From contig NOKP01000001.1 in the NCBI GenBank assembly GCA_002682825.1, positions 4,529,296 through 4,593,295 of the forward strand: a stretch of 64,000 nt of DNA, given 5' to 3'. Under the pieces are notes generated by a model, which worked only from the letters and a program-made list of their open reading frames with translations, had not been told where the DNA came from and made no database searches. Made by a program: the position numbers and the translations under genes. The stretch comes from Neonectria sp. B-13 (Eukaryota > Ascomycota > Sordariomycetes > Hypocreales > Nectriaceae). Positions 1 to 11,925 of the stretch are shown here, piece after piece; positions within the stretch are counted from its first letter, which is position 1, and each line of letters begins with the position of its first letter.

Positions 1-440
1 ACCAGAGGTAGTCAGTCGGTCTGGCTGAATCGTGCAAAGTTGTGCTGAGCGGATGGGATGGTAATTACTCGGCACTTTCAAGTGTTGAACAAAACTTATG
101 AATCGCGTGGTACGAATCTGGGGCAACGAATGAACAAAGTGGCTTTTGCTTCAGTTTGCCTCGATGGAGAGGCTTGACTCGTTCCACGAAGGACCTATTC
201 ACAGCTAGTTCCGTGGGACGGGAATCCGGTTCCCCTATTTCGTCTTCCATCCATGGTTCGACGGGAGTATACGAATACTACATGTACGGAGTCTCTGTTG
301 ATTCATGATCCAGACTGCGCACAAGATAGTCCGCAGGCAAGACAATCAATAACATGCGACCCCAGCAGTGATCGGCTGAGGTGACGGTGGATGGACGAGT
401 CGTTCGTCGTCGTACCTAGCGCAGGCGACCAGGATCAAGG

Positions 441-464
441 CTCCTCCTCCTCCTCCTCCTCCTC
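441..464. repeat. (CTC)8 trinucleotide microsatellite
   Basis: Eight uninterrupted CTC units read directly from the sequence, in gene-free DNA. Confidence 0.9.
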
Positions 465-3400
465 AGTCACCTTCAGACTTGCAGCGCGACTGAGAAGAAA
501 GCTCGGCAGACACTTGGGCCAGCCAGCCAGCGGCAATGGCCAATAGTCCACAAAAGAGCGATCCAAAGAGCCCCCCGAAAGGCTCAAACGAAATAAGGGG
601 TAACCCAGCCAATCGTCCACGGGACGCCGTCAGAGCCAGGAGCGCGCAAGCCAGGGACCACGCCCCCCCACCGCCGCCCCTCCAGCGTCCCACTAACTGC
701 CACTAACTTGAGAGGCGAGAGGCGCTAATAGAGGTGCCCTGCAGGTCACTGGGCGTAGGGTGTTCTGGGTGGCTATTGATGCAGCGCCGCACGACGCTAG
801 GTGCTCAACGGCGCAGGGAGCGCGGCACCTGCGGGGGAATCGATAGAGAACGTTGAAGATAATGATGGATTGGATGATTCTCGATGCCCTTAGCTTCCGG
901 TGTCTGGTATCCTCAGGACCTTTTCACTCGGCGAATGGGGGCCCAATCAGCTCGAATTAGAAACTACTCCTCGGACTGGAACTCAAACACAAGCTGGAAC
1001 ATTAGCTAGAACACACAATGGAACATCAGCTGGAACTCTAACAACGACAAACTGTAACTGGACCTGGACCTGGACCTGGGGGCATTGCGCAAAGGTGGAT
1101 CGCGGGACGTTGCGAGCTCCCGTGCACGTCCAGGGGGGCACATTCCAGCGATATCAGGGACAACAGCGCTGTGAGGAATGTAGACACAAGGGGGGCTAGT
1201 CTAGCAGTCTCATCGTCACGACATCCATTGCTATAGCAGCCTCGAGCGCATGTCTCTGTTCTACTATGTATGCCGCCGAGTAGCTGGTACAGGTATTAGA
1301 GGACACACTGGCGAACAGAGGAGGCTGGGTCGGCTGGTTGAGCTTCCTGGAAGCGACGTTTCCAGTCCCCTCACACTCAAACTTCAAACACAAACTCTGT
1401 CTCTCTCTCTCCCTCTCTCTCACGTCAGCCAAACACACCTACACCACTCACCCACTCGCCACCAGTTGTCAGTCGTCAGTCACAAGACAGCAACTGAGCT
1501 ATATTAAGATGTCACAGGGCCACAATAATGCAATTTGATTCCAAACAACATGCAGATAAGAAGTGAACACATCCTGTGGGTGCGGTCGACTGCTGAAATG
1601 TGCACTGGAACGCAGCGGATTTCCCACAGCTTCAGTTAGCGCCTTCATGTCGTCTCTCACAGTCTGCCTCAGTTCTCCCCACCACTGATGAAGCGAACCC
1701 GCCAGCAACAATCTGCGAATGGCCTTAATTAAAGTGGACGTGACCTGCCAGGATCGTGCCCCATGTCCTCATCCCCTGGCGTGCTTGAGACGCTTCTTCC
1801 AATCAGCGCTCGGCGGCCGCCATGAGGCCGGGGTGCCCCGGCTACCCCGGCCCCAGCTCGTTGCCGCATCCGGCGCGTTCAAACAGGCCAGCCCGTGGCT
1901 CCTGGCCCTGGATGACTTTGGAGTTGAGACAGTGAGACCGGCCACAACACCATGGTGCCCGTGAAGGATCAAGCGTTGGGGTGGGGATGGGGATGGGGAT
2001 GAGGCTGACGGCAGACACGGCAGAGAAGGTACTCAATGCTAAGACCACGGAAACAAATGGCACGGTGCTGTAGTCTAAGTCCTCGCGTCTAAAACTCCAG
2101 TCGGGATGGAATGGCCTGAGATGGAAAAACCACATCGAGCTCCACTTCCCCTTTTTGACCACATCCGCCAAGAACAAGGAAGCCAAGACGAGGCTGCACT
2201 CACCACCAACGAAACCATCCCAACTTTGCAAGCCTCCAGCCATTAGAAGTGACGGCCAGCCGCTGCGGCCTGCACGTGTCCCACCGTCGGTCGACTGCTC
2301 CGCTTCCTGCAGGTACCATCTTGGTCCCATCTCAACTAGCCCACATCTCGACTGGCCTGGCACGGAGATCTATCCCAATTCCATCCGACAAAGACCACAG
2401 TCCTCCATTGCCCGGCGATGAGGCCACCACCACGGTGCAAGGGGCGAGGCCATGCACAACGTAGTCGAGCCGCCCACCTGCATCACGGAGCCAATTTTAG
2501 CCACGGACAGACATAGCCTCCTCCAGTATATGCAATTAATAGCACCACTTCCGACGTGGTTCGCAAACATGAATCACATTTGGGGCGGCGACGAAACAAA
2601 TACCGGCGCGTATCCGGCCAAGACATTGCATACAATGCAAACACGAGCCCTCTGGATCAAACTGCAAGCCACGTTGAGGACGTCACACCCCGGGACCCGG
2701 CCCGTTCACACCACTCACCTTCTCGCGAGACACTCGGTTCGGCTCTGAGCTTCGAGACAAAAGAAACTTGAACTCCCGAAACCTCACGCTTCCTCCATCC
2801 ATATCCATCCCCTGATGCTCAACCGAGCGTCACCAGACCACCGTGCGGCCTACCCGTGCCATCGGGCCCAGGTCATCTCTGCGCGGAGGAATACGTCTGT
2901 GAGGAAGGCAAAAATGGCTTTGCTTGCAACCTAGATCCACGTCCAGACGGATGGTTGCGCCAACCTCTTGAAGATCCTTTGAAGATTCTTCCCACCGCAA
3001 CGCATTGTCTCACAATCCTAGCCAGTCCTTTGCTTCTGTTGCCAATGAGTGCAGAGTGAGCGGTGATCCCCTCTCGGCCTTTGAACGGCAATTACTACCA
3101 AGTTTTTGAGTCTTGGGCGGGCTGGGACTGGACCCAGTCCGAGTGAGACTCGATGCGGAACTACGGACTAGCGAGGCCCACGATCTGGCGCCTCCAGTAT
3201 GAGCTGCATGAGAAACTTCTTAAGAGGACCACACAACTCCCGTCCCTAAGATGGGGAACTGCAGAACCCCACCCGCAGCCGTCCGCTGTCCGCTGTCTTG
3301 AGTCCTGACTCGTAACCATCACGAAGCCTAATAAACATTCTCTCAACTCCCAAATGCGACTGTCCCAAAGTTGCAACCCCTGGTTTCGGCCCGCGCTGGA

Positions 3401-6170
3401 GTGCCGCAAGACATTCACTCACTCAGTTTCTGCTCTAGTGCTTTCACCAGTCTGCAAACACTCACTACCGAGCCATTATCTCCTAATATCCACATTCCCT
3501 ACCGTGGGCGGTTTCTTTATCAGTCGCATAGACCATATGTCTCATGGTCCGTCCGCAATTAATTAGAACAAACTTCGAAGATGGCGTGTAGTATTAGATG
3601 CCTTCAGTAACTTGCACAGACAACAATGGCCATCCGAGCTGAGACCTCTTAACCCTAGAGAACCCGGATACAACGTCAGCGCGGACCTCTAAAGCTCCGA
3701 GGGCTTCCCTCCAAGGCAAGCTACCCAATCACCATCACCAACAGCTCCGTTAAAGAGCACCGCACGACATCCGTCCCATCTCAACCCATATTTACCCCAG
3801 TCTCGCCAAAGCGGTGTGATAAACACCAGGCCAGCAATGCGTCTCATTTGCCGTCGCGGGATGGGCGGAGTATTTCGCTCCCAGCAAAATCCGGGCCTTG
3901 ATATATCACATCAGGACGAGCCACGATGAGCGCCTTTCATCACGAGATGCCGGCCCGTTTTTTCCTTCTAATTTATTACTTCAGAATCCCTGCTGCCCCC
4001 ATCGCAATACTGCAACCAAACTGGTGGCGATGATCTGGATCTTCAGCGCCGCTGTCCGACGGAGAGCTTTCGGTGTTGCTGCCAGCTCTTCTGCTGAACC
4101 CCTTATTAATGCTCTTTGACCTTGATCTGCCAGTGGGTTTTATTACACTGGTCCGTCCCGCTGCGGCCTCGTGGCGAAGACGGCGGCTGCTCGGGTTAGC
4201 GCTGGTGCCATGGCGCAGTGTAATTTTACCGTTCTGTATCTGTATTTACGTCGTGCAACGGGCTCATCTTCTTGGCTGTCAGTCATATCAAGCGCGTAGA
4301 GCACCGGAAATGCCATCGTGATTCAGGGGGGCATATGCATATCAGCAACTTTCGTTTGGACTGCCGTGCCACGTCAGCTTGGTAGCGATGTTTGGCGACC
4401 GCATCTGGCGTTATTACTGGGGTCGCGCAGATCGACAAAGCAGTGCAATCCCGTTTGGGTTTCCTCGACTCTCTGCGGCACCGAAGATCCCCAGCTTCTC
4501 TGTGCTGCACTACTGGATGAGTTTGCTTTGTCGTTGTTGACGTTGCTTTTTGCCCGGGATTGAGACTCGACGGTTCACCAGACTAATGTACCTAGATGGG
4601 CGGCAACGCACCTTTCAGCGACATGGCTGGAGGCTTACGGCGCTCACAGAGATAAGCAGGACCCCCGGTTCTAGGATTCTCTCTGCAGACTCTTGCTGGG
4701 CTTGTCCCTTTCATTCCGGAGTTTTCTTTTAGGACGGTTCGTGACCATCTCGAGGCCCCTGATCATCATGGGTTGCCCCCTTCCCGGTAGCTTGACTTGG
4801 TACGCAGTATCCGTGGTACGGACTCCCTACAGCCCCAAGCTAGACGTGTGATGCTACTCTCACAATTGCCCTCATTCTCATCTTTTCAGATGCTTGCCCA
4901 CCATCACAATCCCTCGGTACCACTGAACCCCTGTATCGTATACCATCCTCAGACACCTCCCCCAGACAGATCCAGGAGAGATAGATGGCCAGTCCGACAA
5001 CGGGTCTAACACTTCAGATCGCCGCTGCGGTGGCCATGCTCAGATCCCATCTTCGCGTACCTTCTTCTTCCGGTAGCGAACCCCGTATATCGTAGCCCAT
5101 GCCATGCATGCATTGGATCGCGAAGTTTGCGCGCGCTCTTGTCACTCTCCCCGGTCCTGAAACACACATAAACCTCGATAGTCGCCTCGGTTGTCGAGCC
5201 GGTTTCAGGGGACGGCTTCGGTGGGTGGTGGTGGGAGGTGGGAGGGCATGGGTTGACAGAGCCGAGATGAGAGGGGCGTGCTCGGGGTTAGAGGTCCCCG
5301 GGGGGGGCCAGAATGGTCGGCGATCGACCGGATGTGAGGCGGCCGGTGCTCCGCATATCCCGGCGCTGGTGTGGTGGGCGGGCTACCCGGAGGGTGGAGG
5401 CAATGCCGGGCGGAGGAGACGGACGCCGTGGCCGCCGGGATCGCAACGGAATGCAGCCAAGACGGAGCTTACATACTTCGTAAGTGGTGCCCGGCTATGG
5501 ATAGGCATCCATCCACCTGCAGGTGCTTCGTATTGCCTTGATCCAAAAAGTCGGTCGCCTTTCCTTGTCCCTTGCCCGCGGCCACATCAGCTTCATGGCT
5601 GTCCGGACCCAACGCAGCCCAACCGGCGGTAAACACAAAGTCCCAAGTCCAAAGACCGAGTTTTCCCCTCACTCGGCATCATGTCCTCAGGCCTCTAGTA
5701 ATATTGAATTATTACTTCCCTGGCCCGTCTCCCAACGCGACCAGCCCTGCCCTGCCGCAAGACACCAGTCCTCAGGGTCCAGGGTCCAACGGGCACGGCG
5801 CGTGACTGGCCCACCTCATGACTGATTTGAGGCGGCTTTAGGCTAGGCCGTCTTTTCCATTCTTTCGTCCCCCTTCTGCACTGCCACCCACTGACTGACT
5901 GCCCAACTCCCGGCGCCGCGCACGCGGGAAATCTTGTTTTCTGCGGGTGAGGGGGCCCTGACGTGCATGTGCATTGGGCACGACGTCATCGTCACGGCCT
6001 TTCGAAGAAGGGCTGAAGGAGGAAGAAGGAAGAAGGAAGAAGGAAGATGGGGTTTTCTTGGTTCGGCGGACTCGGCGGAGACGGCACGGAACCGGTGATG
6101 GATGCCCCCCCCTCTTCGTGGTTGGGCTTCGCTTCCCAAGGCAGAACGGAGAACCCGAGTTGAAGGGTTG

Positions 6171-6244
6171 GCGTGCGTGTGTGCGTGTGTGCGTGTGCGT
6201 GTGTGCGTGTGCGTGTGTGCGTGTGCGTGTGTGCGTGCATGCGC
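6171..6244. repeat. alternating GT/GC dinucleotide tract
   Basis: Seventy-four bases of strict purine-pyrimidine alternation made of GTGT and GCGT units, with 4-8 base sub-repeats. It lies about 300 bp upstream of the start codon at 6545. Such tracts are known to favour Z-DNA and to be length-polymorphic; any promoter role here is inference. Confidence 0.9.
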
Positions 6245-6544
6245 CCATCCATCTCTGTTGGTGTCTAGTTCTGATTACATATAAGATCGTCTCTGTCTCG
6301 CCCTCTTTCTTTCTCTCGCCCTGGCCCTGATCAATTCGCCACCATCTCATCCAGCCAGAACATCCCACTCGTGACCCCACCTGGATCCATCATCACCATC
6401 GTCGTCCTCACGCTCAGACAACCTGGTGTTCATCACACGCCAGCGCAAAAAAAGGCCCCGTTCAACGTGTGCGATCATCTCTCCGTTTCGCGCTTCTACC
6501 GAAAGTCCACCACGCTGTGGTTTTGCTCTTGATCCGCCATCGCC

Positions 6545-7220
6545 ATGGGTATGTACCTCACTTGCTCCTCCTCCCCCCGCCATCAGAAGCATCGCTGACG
6601 TCACCGCCGCAGTCACCAAAGACTACCACAAGAAGAGGTTCTATCTCCAGCACCCGGAGCCTGACTACGCCCAGGTCCGCACCCGCATCACCACCCTCAT
6701 CCCTCCGCCCGCTCCGCCGCCGCCGCCGCCTCCCCCCGTCATTGTGCGGCCCGCCCTGCCGCCGCCTCCGCCGCCGCCTCCGCCCCCGGTCGAGAAGCCC
6801 AAGCCTGAGAAGAAGCCCGAGCCCGCGCCGTGTCCTCCTCCTCCCGTTGTGAAGCCGGCTCCACCTCTGCCGCGGCCGCCATCCCCCCCGGACGATCCCA
6901 TCGAGGTCATTGCCGTGGACGTTGAGCCGTCCCACAAGAAGCGCGCCAAGTCACGATCCCACAGCAGATCCCACAGCAGGAGCCATCGAGGACATGATCG
7001 CGAGGTCATCATCGAACGGGAAAGGCTCGTCCCTGTCCCGGTTCGCGTCCCGGTCCCGGTCCCGGTCGAGCCTCAGTACGAGACATTCCGATACGTCGAC
7101 GGCCCTCGTCCTCGGCGATATGCCCCTTCGCCCTCCCCTCCACCACCTCCGCGCAGAATGATCACCGAGGATGAGCACACGAGAGTCCACATACACGATC
7201 GGGAGTACTACCGACGATGA
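6545..7220 (+). CDS. proline-rich, RS-repeat protein of unknown function
   Basis: I do not recognise a family. Exon 1 is only four coding bases (6545-6548, ATGG), followed by an intron 6549-6612 with a GTATGT donor and a CCGCAG acceptor; exon 2 is 6613-7220. The joined frame encodes 203 residues starting MVTKDYHKKRFYLQHPEPDY. Residues about 30-100 are dominated by poly-proline blocks broken by lysine/glutamate-proline stretches. An RS/HS-repeat segment (SRSHSRSHSRSH) follows, then VPVPV repeats, and the last part is rich in arginine and proline. No signal peptide or membrane segment is visible. The non-repetitive N-terminus (YLQHPEPDYAQVRTRI) argues for a real conserved protein. The gene ends 205 bp from the convergent CorA-like gene. 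Proline-rich scaffold or RNA-associated roles are possible but unproven. Confidence 0.75.
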
Positions 7221-7425
7221 ACCTACTGACCTTAAAAAATATTGTTTCTTTTATATCCTGACGGCCTTGTATGATGTAACGATGATTTTAGATTATCTGT
7301 TGGAAATCCCGGGGTTTATTAAGGCGGTGTAACACGCATGGAGTTGAGGCAAATTGAAATTTATACTTACACCAACCTGTCTCTATCTGACCCTGATCAA
7401 ACATGTGATTCCAAGACCGCTATAC

Positions 7426-10400
7426 TTAATATCCCACAGAACGGGGCCGGCCCTGCCACGCAGATGTAGGTGGTGCATAGTGCCCTTGAGTCCAAACCCG
7501 GTTGACGCCGGGAGATGGAGCATACGGCGGCGGGCCGTAATCCACCCTCATGGCGCCAGGCGGAGGAGCCGACGGGTAGTACGCCTGATCCACCGGCTGA
7601 GATACCATGACCGGCCCTCCGTATACACCCTGCGACGTCTGTCGTGGCTTGCGCATGAGCCACCGCGCAATGTTGCCCAGCTCGCCCATCCACCAAAGCC
7701 CGGCGCCTATGACGAACAGCGTCAGCGGCAGCGCGACAGCCCAGTACAGCCACTGCGACGACTCCATGTCGCGGACGTCGGTCGTGTTCATGCCAAAGAT
7801 GCTCGACACGGCGCTCATGGGCAGGAACACAATGGTCACGAGCGTGAAGGCGAAGATGGCGTTCTCCTGTCGGTCCTTGGCGAAGTTCATCTTGTAGTTG
7901 ATGGCCCGCTCAAGGTCCTTGGTGTACTCGGCGTACCGCCGGAACTCGAACTCGCGCTGCTCGATGAGCCGTGAACATTCCATGAAGAACAGCCCGCGGA
8001 GACCGCCCGCATCTGTCGAGGACAGTTTCGACGCCACGGCGATTTCCCGAATAAACTCGTCGTCGAGCCCCATGTAGTCGTTCGCAGGTCGTACCGGCAC
8101 CGACGGCTCCAGGAACGCCTTCGGTGTGTATTGTGTGACAGGCGGAGGAGGCACGTCCGCGTACCAAGCATTCTCCCTCTCCCTTTCCGCGTACCTGTCC
8201 CGCTTCATAGCCGATTCTTCTCTGCCCTGCACAACAATATTGGGGGTGTCAAGGGCTGTGAGAGAATTTCGGATGTTGGAGATGATGCTCCGCTGCTTCC
8301 AAAGCGTGCGCTTAATGGCCGACATTTCCTGCTGTACCATGTCAATCCGGTGCTGATAGGACCTGTCCGACTGTTTTGACATGATTGAATTTTCCTTAAA
8401 CCGTTAGCAAGAACCTGCAATATTGTCTCTCATCTCGACATACCAAGGAGTTGAGGTACTGCGAATAAGTCTCACAGATATCATCCGACTTCCCAACCTG
8501 GTCCTGGAGCAGACCCAGTGTCACTAATGAAAGGACCTCGAGGGGAAGCATGCTAGTCCTCTCCAGCAAACTTTTGTCTGGAAGCCAATGCATCAACTTC
8601 TTCATCCCCAGCTCGGTAAGATCTCTCAGGCGAGATGTCCGAAAAGACCATGCATTGTTGTCCTGAGAGCCGTACACCATAGCCATCACCGCATACAGCC
8701 ACGCCGTCACAAACTCTCGCGGTAGCTCCATAGCAGCCCGCTCTTCTTCAGACGCATGAGACATTACGTTCTGGAACGCAATGAGGATCGGTGTAAAGGT
8801 TCTCAAAAAGGTTCGGATTTCGGACACGGTGTTGTCAATTGCGCGGATGTAATTCGGTTGCAAAGCTCTCAGCTTTCATTTCCTCTATTAGCTCGAGCCA
8901 TGGCCATGTTTTCAAATGTACACTTACCTGCAGCAATCTTCTGATGGCTCCCCAGAACTTGACCGATGTTGGGTCATCAGCGTCTCTGGGTAGGAAGAAC
9001 CTATACAACGTTTCTGCTGCGTTGAAGATGTCGATTTTCTCCTCATACGCACGTCGCACTTCATCGGTTCCATTATCTTCGACTTCGCCTGCGAGACTGG
9101 ACAGATACTCGTGGCACTCCTTTCTTGTTGATGGTTGGCAACTGTCGTAGGCCCTGCGGTTCGAGTATGATGTGTCCCGCATCAAGAACTTGTGGACAGC
9201 ATCAAGCTGTGTTTTGACAGCCGTCTTTTCAGCAAAGGCAAAGGTGCGCTTGCGACCTGCCAGTGGTAAAGTCATGACATGAACAAATTCATCGGTTTCC
9301 GTCTCTTGCTCTTCGTCATTGGACGCCGTTTCATTCTGGGGTTCCGGATTTAGGACTGCGCGTTGGGGGGCATCAGGGAGGCATCTGCGATCTCGTCAGC
9401 CCATCCTCACTTATTTAAGGGTAGATAGAATGCGACGTTTTCTTACCCAATTTTCATCGTAATTTTGACGCTCGACCGGACATGTGAAACCAGCCTGAGA
9501 ATCTTGGGCCACTTCGCGGCTGTGATCGCCTGGCCTTTGTGCCAAAACTCAAGGTTCTTGGGCCAGAAAGCTTGAAATTTCGATATAAATGACTGGGTAA
9601 TTTGTCAGAAGGATACCCAGCACAGGAATTGGCTTGTACCTACAAACCATGTCTGGCACTCCTCGGCTGCCAGAGACCAAGCTACCGACTCGCCGTAGGA
9701 TACAATAATCTTGCCTTGGTTTCCATTTGCCAGATCGCGAGAGGGCTCGGCATGGACTTTCAATGCATCTCCTTGCAGGTCAGATTGCGTCATAGTTCCG
9801 CAAGTCACCAACAAGCCTATCAGTTTCCAACAACATTAGCTACGGCTCTCTGGAAGAAACAACTCTGATTCCTTACTGTTGTCGATGACGACACACCAGA
9901 GCTGAGATATGTGAAAGCACTCTCCGCGCTTCGCATTCCCAAGTTGGCAGACCGCTTGCTCCATGTCTCTCTGAAGAGTGTTTCGAGAGAACTGAGCTTG
10001 AAGCAAGGTCTGGGCTGGGAACGACGCTAAGTTGGATGCTGACAGCAAACCTGAGTATTGTTCCAAAGAAAAGTACGGTATGCATATCCATCTAGCCGAC
10101 CCGGTTGGCGGCTCCCCCGTCATATTTTTGTTCAAGAGTGACTTCAGAGGAACCTCGATAGATCGAGGGTCCACGTACCCGACCTTTTCTCCTTTGGGAT
10201 TATGTCGTGATTTAAGGGAGCTCTTGACATCTGCTCGAAGCCTCGTCACCGCCCGCTTTTCGAGATCCGAAAGGCCAGACACGCAGGATATCTCCGTCTG
10301 GAGGATTGTTAGCAATTGGAGTCGTGGTGAGGCTATAATAATAATAAAAGTCTTACCCATAGATCTTCAAAGTTCATTATCTCTTGGCGGACGTGTCTTC

Positions 10401-11417
10401 GAATGGTCAGCTTTAATACTGCGAGCTAGATATTTCGTGAAACTCACAACCACCTGAATAGAGACTGTCGGTCGTTGGGGCCGTGGACCACCGTTAAATT
10501 CGCGCCATGCGAACCACCGAGCTCAGCATTCCCCGTGTACACAGAAGCTTTAACTACCATGGCCGGAGCAGTTTTCAGTTTACCTCTCTCATCCTTGGGT
10601 GGCGCTCTGTCATCGGGCTCTGGCGACTCGGTATCGGAATCACCATCCTTTGATGATTCTGAAATGGATCGAGATAGGAGGGCAAAGTCGAACTTATCAT
10701 AGGGGTCCCCATCGTCACTCGATATACTGGGCGGCCGGTGAAGGCGTTCGACGCCATATCGATCAATATGATATGAAGGATAGCGGTTGTTTCGAGAGTC
10801 TTCCCTTGCTAAGATTGGGATTTCAATCCTCGAATAGTGCGGAGACCTGGATCGAGACCTTGAGCGAGACCTGGCGAACATACGTGGACGGCGATCGGGA
10901 TGCGGATCTGCGTCGCCCTCGTTGTAGGACGTACGGCTCCTTATGCGATTATGTCTATCATTCCGATCATCCCAATCGTCCTCGATGTGTGGGGGAGACT
11001 CAGTCAGCCTCACTTCGTCAGCCGGCAAAGACGCAGTAGTGGCGCGTGCGAGCGGACGACGGATGTCCCAATCAAGATCTTGTGCGGCAATTGCATCAAC
11101 ACTGACTTGTTCCTCGGGTCTGACCGTCCACGACGACTCGGGATAAATTGGCGCGCGGGGATTGGGCCTGTCGCCGCTGTCACGTCGGTAACGCGGTCGT
11201 TCTCCCGTCGGACTATCGACGGTCTCATATGTCTCGCGTCTTGAGTAGCTCGCAGAGTCCTGGGGGTTTGGGCGCCGGTTGTGCTGTTACGGATCAGTCT
11301 AGGGTCATGATGGGTGATATTCGGAGTCTGGAGAAGTTGCCAACATACCCGGATGACCTCTTCTCGCTCTGCGAAGCGAACATGCGAAGGACGACCATCT
11401 CCGTCGCGTTGTGACAT
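7426..11417 (-). CDS. CorA-like Mg2+ transporter domain protein, nine exons
   Basis: Exons on the minus strand: 11417-11349, 11283-10448, 10396-10357, 10297-9877, 9816-9644, 9592-9447, 9384-8928, 8872-8444 and 8394-7426. They sum to 3540 nt, or 1179 residues. The N-terminal third is disordered and R/S/D-rich, with an RSRSRSRSRS run. The middle part (exons 4-8) has the layout of fungal CorA-like proteins, including CGTMT and ECQTWF motifs. The C-terminal part has the CorA domain: a long helical stretch, then TM1 (FAFTLVTIVFLPMSAVSSIF) ending in the signature GMN at residues about 1058-1060, then TM2 (LYWAVALPLTLFVIGAGLWW). The family moves divalent cations, mainly Mg2+, across plasma or organelle membranes as pentamers. 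The 40-nt third exon and an AAG acceptor at exon 8 are the least certain joins, but both keep the frame. The tail after TM2 is proline/tyrosine-rich. Confidence 0.88.
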
Positions 11418-11925
11418 TGTTAGTCGCCTAGCGGAAGGTACAACAAGGCGCGGCTCAAACTCCAAGCAGTTCTTTGACCTTTCGGCAGCTTGGTTTGGCA
11501 GATATCAGGCAATTATTGCATGGATGTTGAGGCAGTACGTGGAAGTTTTCCTCCTCTTGAGCGCGTCGCAATAGCATCAGCAACTTCAAGTGTATGCTGT
11601 ACGCACTGTAGCGCTGTGAGGCTGCGGCAGGCGACAGCCTAGTCGCCCTAGCGCTTATTGCCTCGGACCAGCCCGATTAGTGGCTGACCACCGACAACCC
11701 CTGGTGAAGTTAAGCTCTCTCCCCTCCTCTCTGGCTCCTCTCAGACTCTCTCAGCCGCATGCAACCTTCAACCCGACCTAGTAATATTCCCAAGCTGAAT
11801 ATTGATGTAACGTATATACAAAAGGCCCGTCCGTCAATGGCCAGCCTCCTTCCCCTCTCCTTCGAGCCATTGTTCCAGCTGATTCCAGCAAGTTATCGGA
11901 GCGGTACCTTGCCTCTCGACTCAAT
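11418..11925. promoter_or_regulatory. upstream region of the CorA-like gene
   Basis: 508 bp between the CorA-like start codon and the stop codon of the BTB gene, both on the minus strand. No open frame of note. On the plus strand 11715-11760 is CT-rich (purine-rich on the strand of the gene). No specific factor site can be supported. Confidence 0.4.

Larger units (their letters stand above)
1..6544. other. gene-free stretch with simple repeats
   Basis: No open frame here shows family similarity, plausible splice joins or protein-like composition; the open frames present are short or translate repeats. The stretch is not AT-rich. It holds a CTC triplet run (441-464), a run of GGACCT units near 1060-1078, a CT-rich run near 1397-1425, GGGGAT repeats near 1977-2000 and a long GT/GC alternating tract (6171-6244). 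The last 200 bases are pyrimidine-rich and probably form the promoter and leader of the gene at 6545. A lineage-specific or non-coding RNA gene cannot be excluded without transcript data. Confidence 0.6.

Noticed and set aside
1842..2363. 173-codon minus-strand frame in the left gene-free region
   Set aside because: No domain, no conserved-looking motif, and a repeat-coded PIPIPTPT segment from the GGGGAT repeats.
5838..6380. 180-codon minus-strand frame with His-Thr-rich repeats
   Set aside because: Translation of the GT/GC microsatellite and flanking simple sequence.
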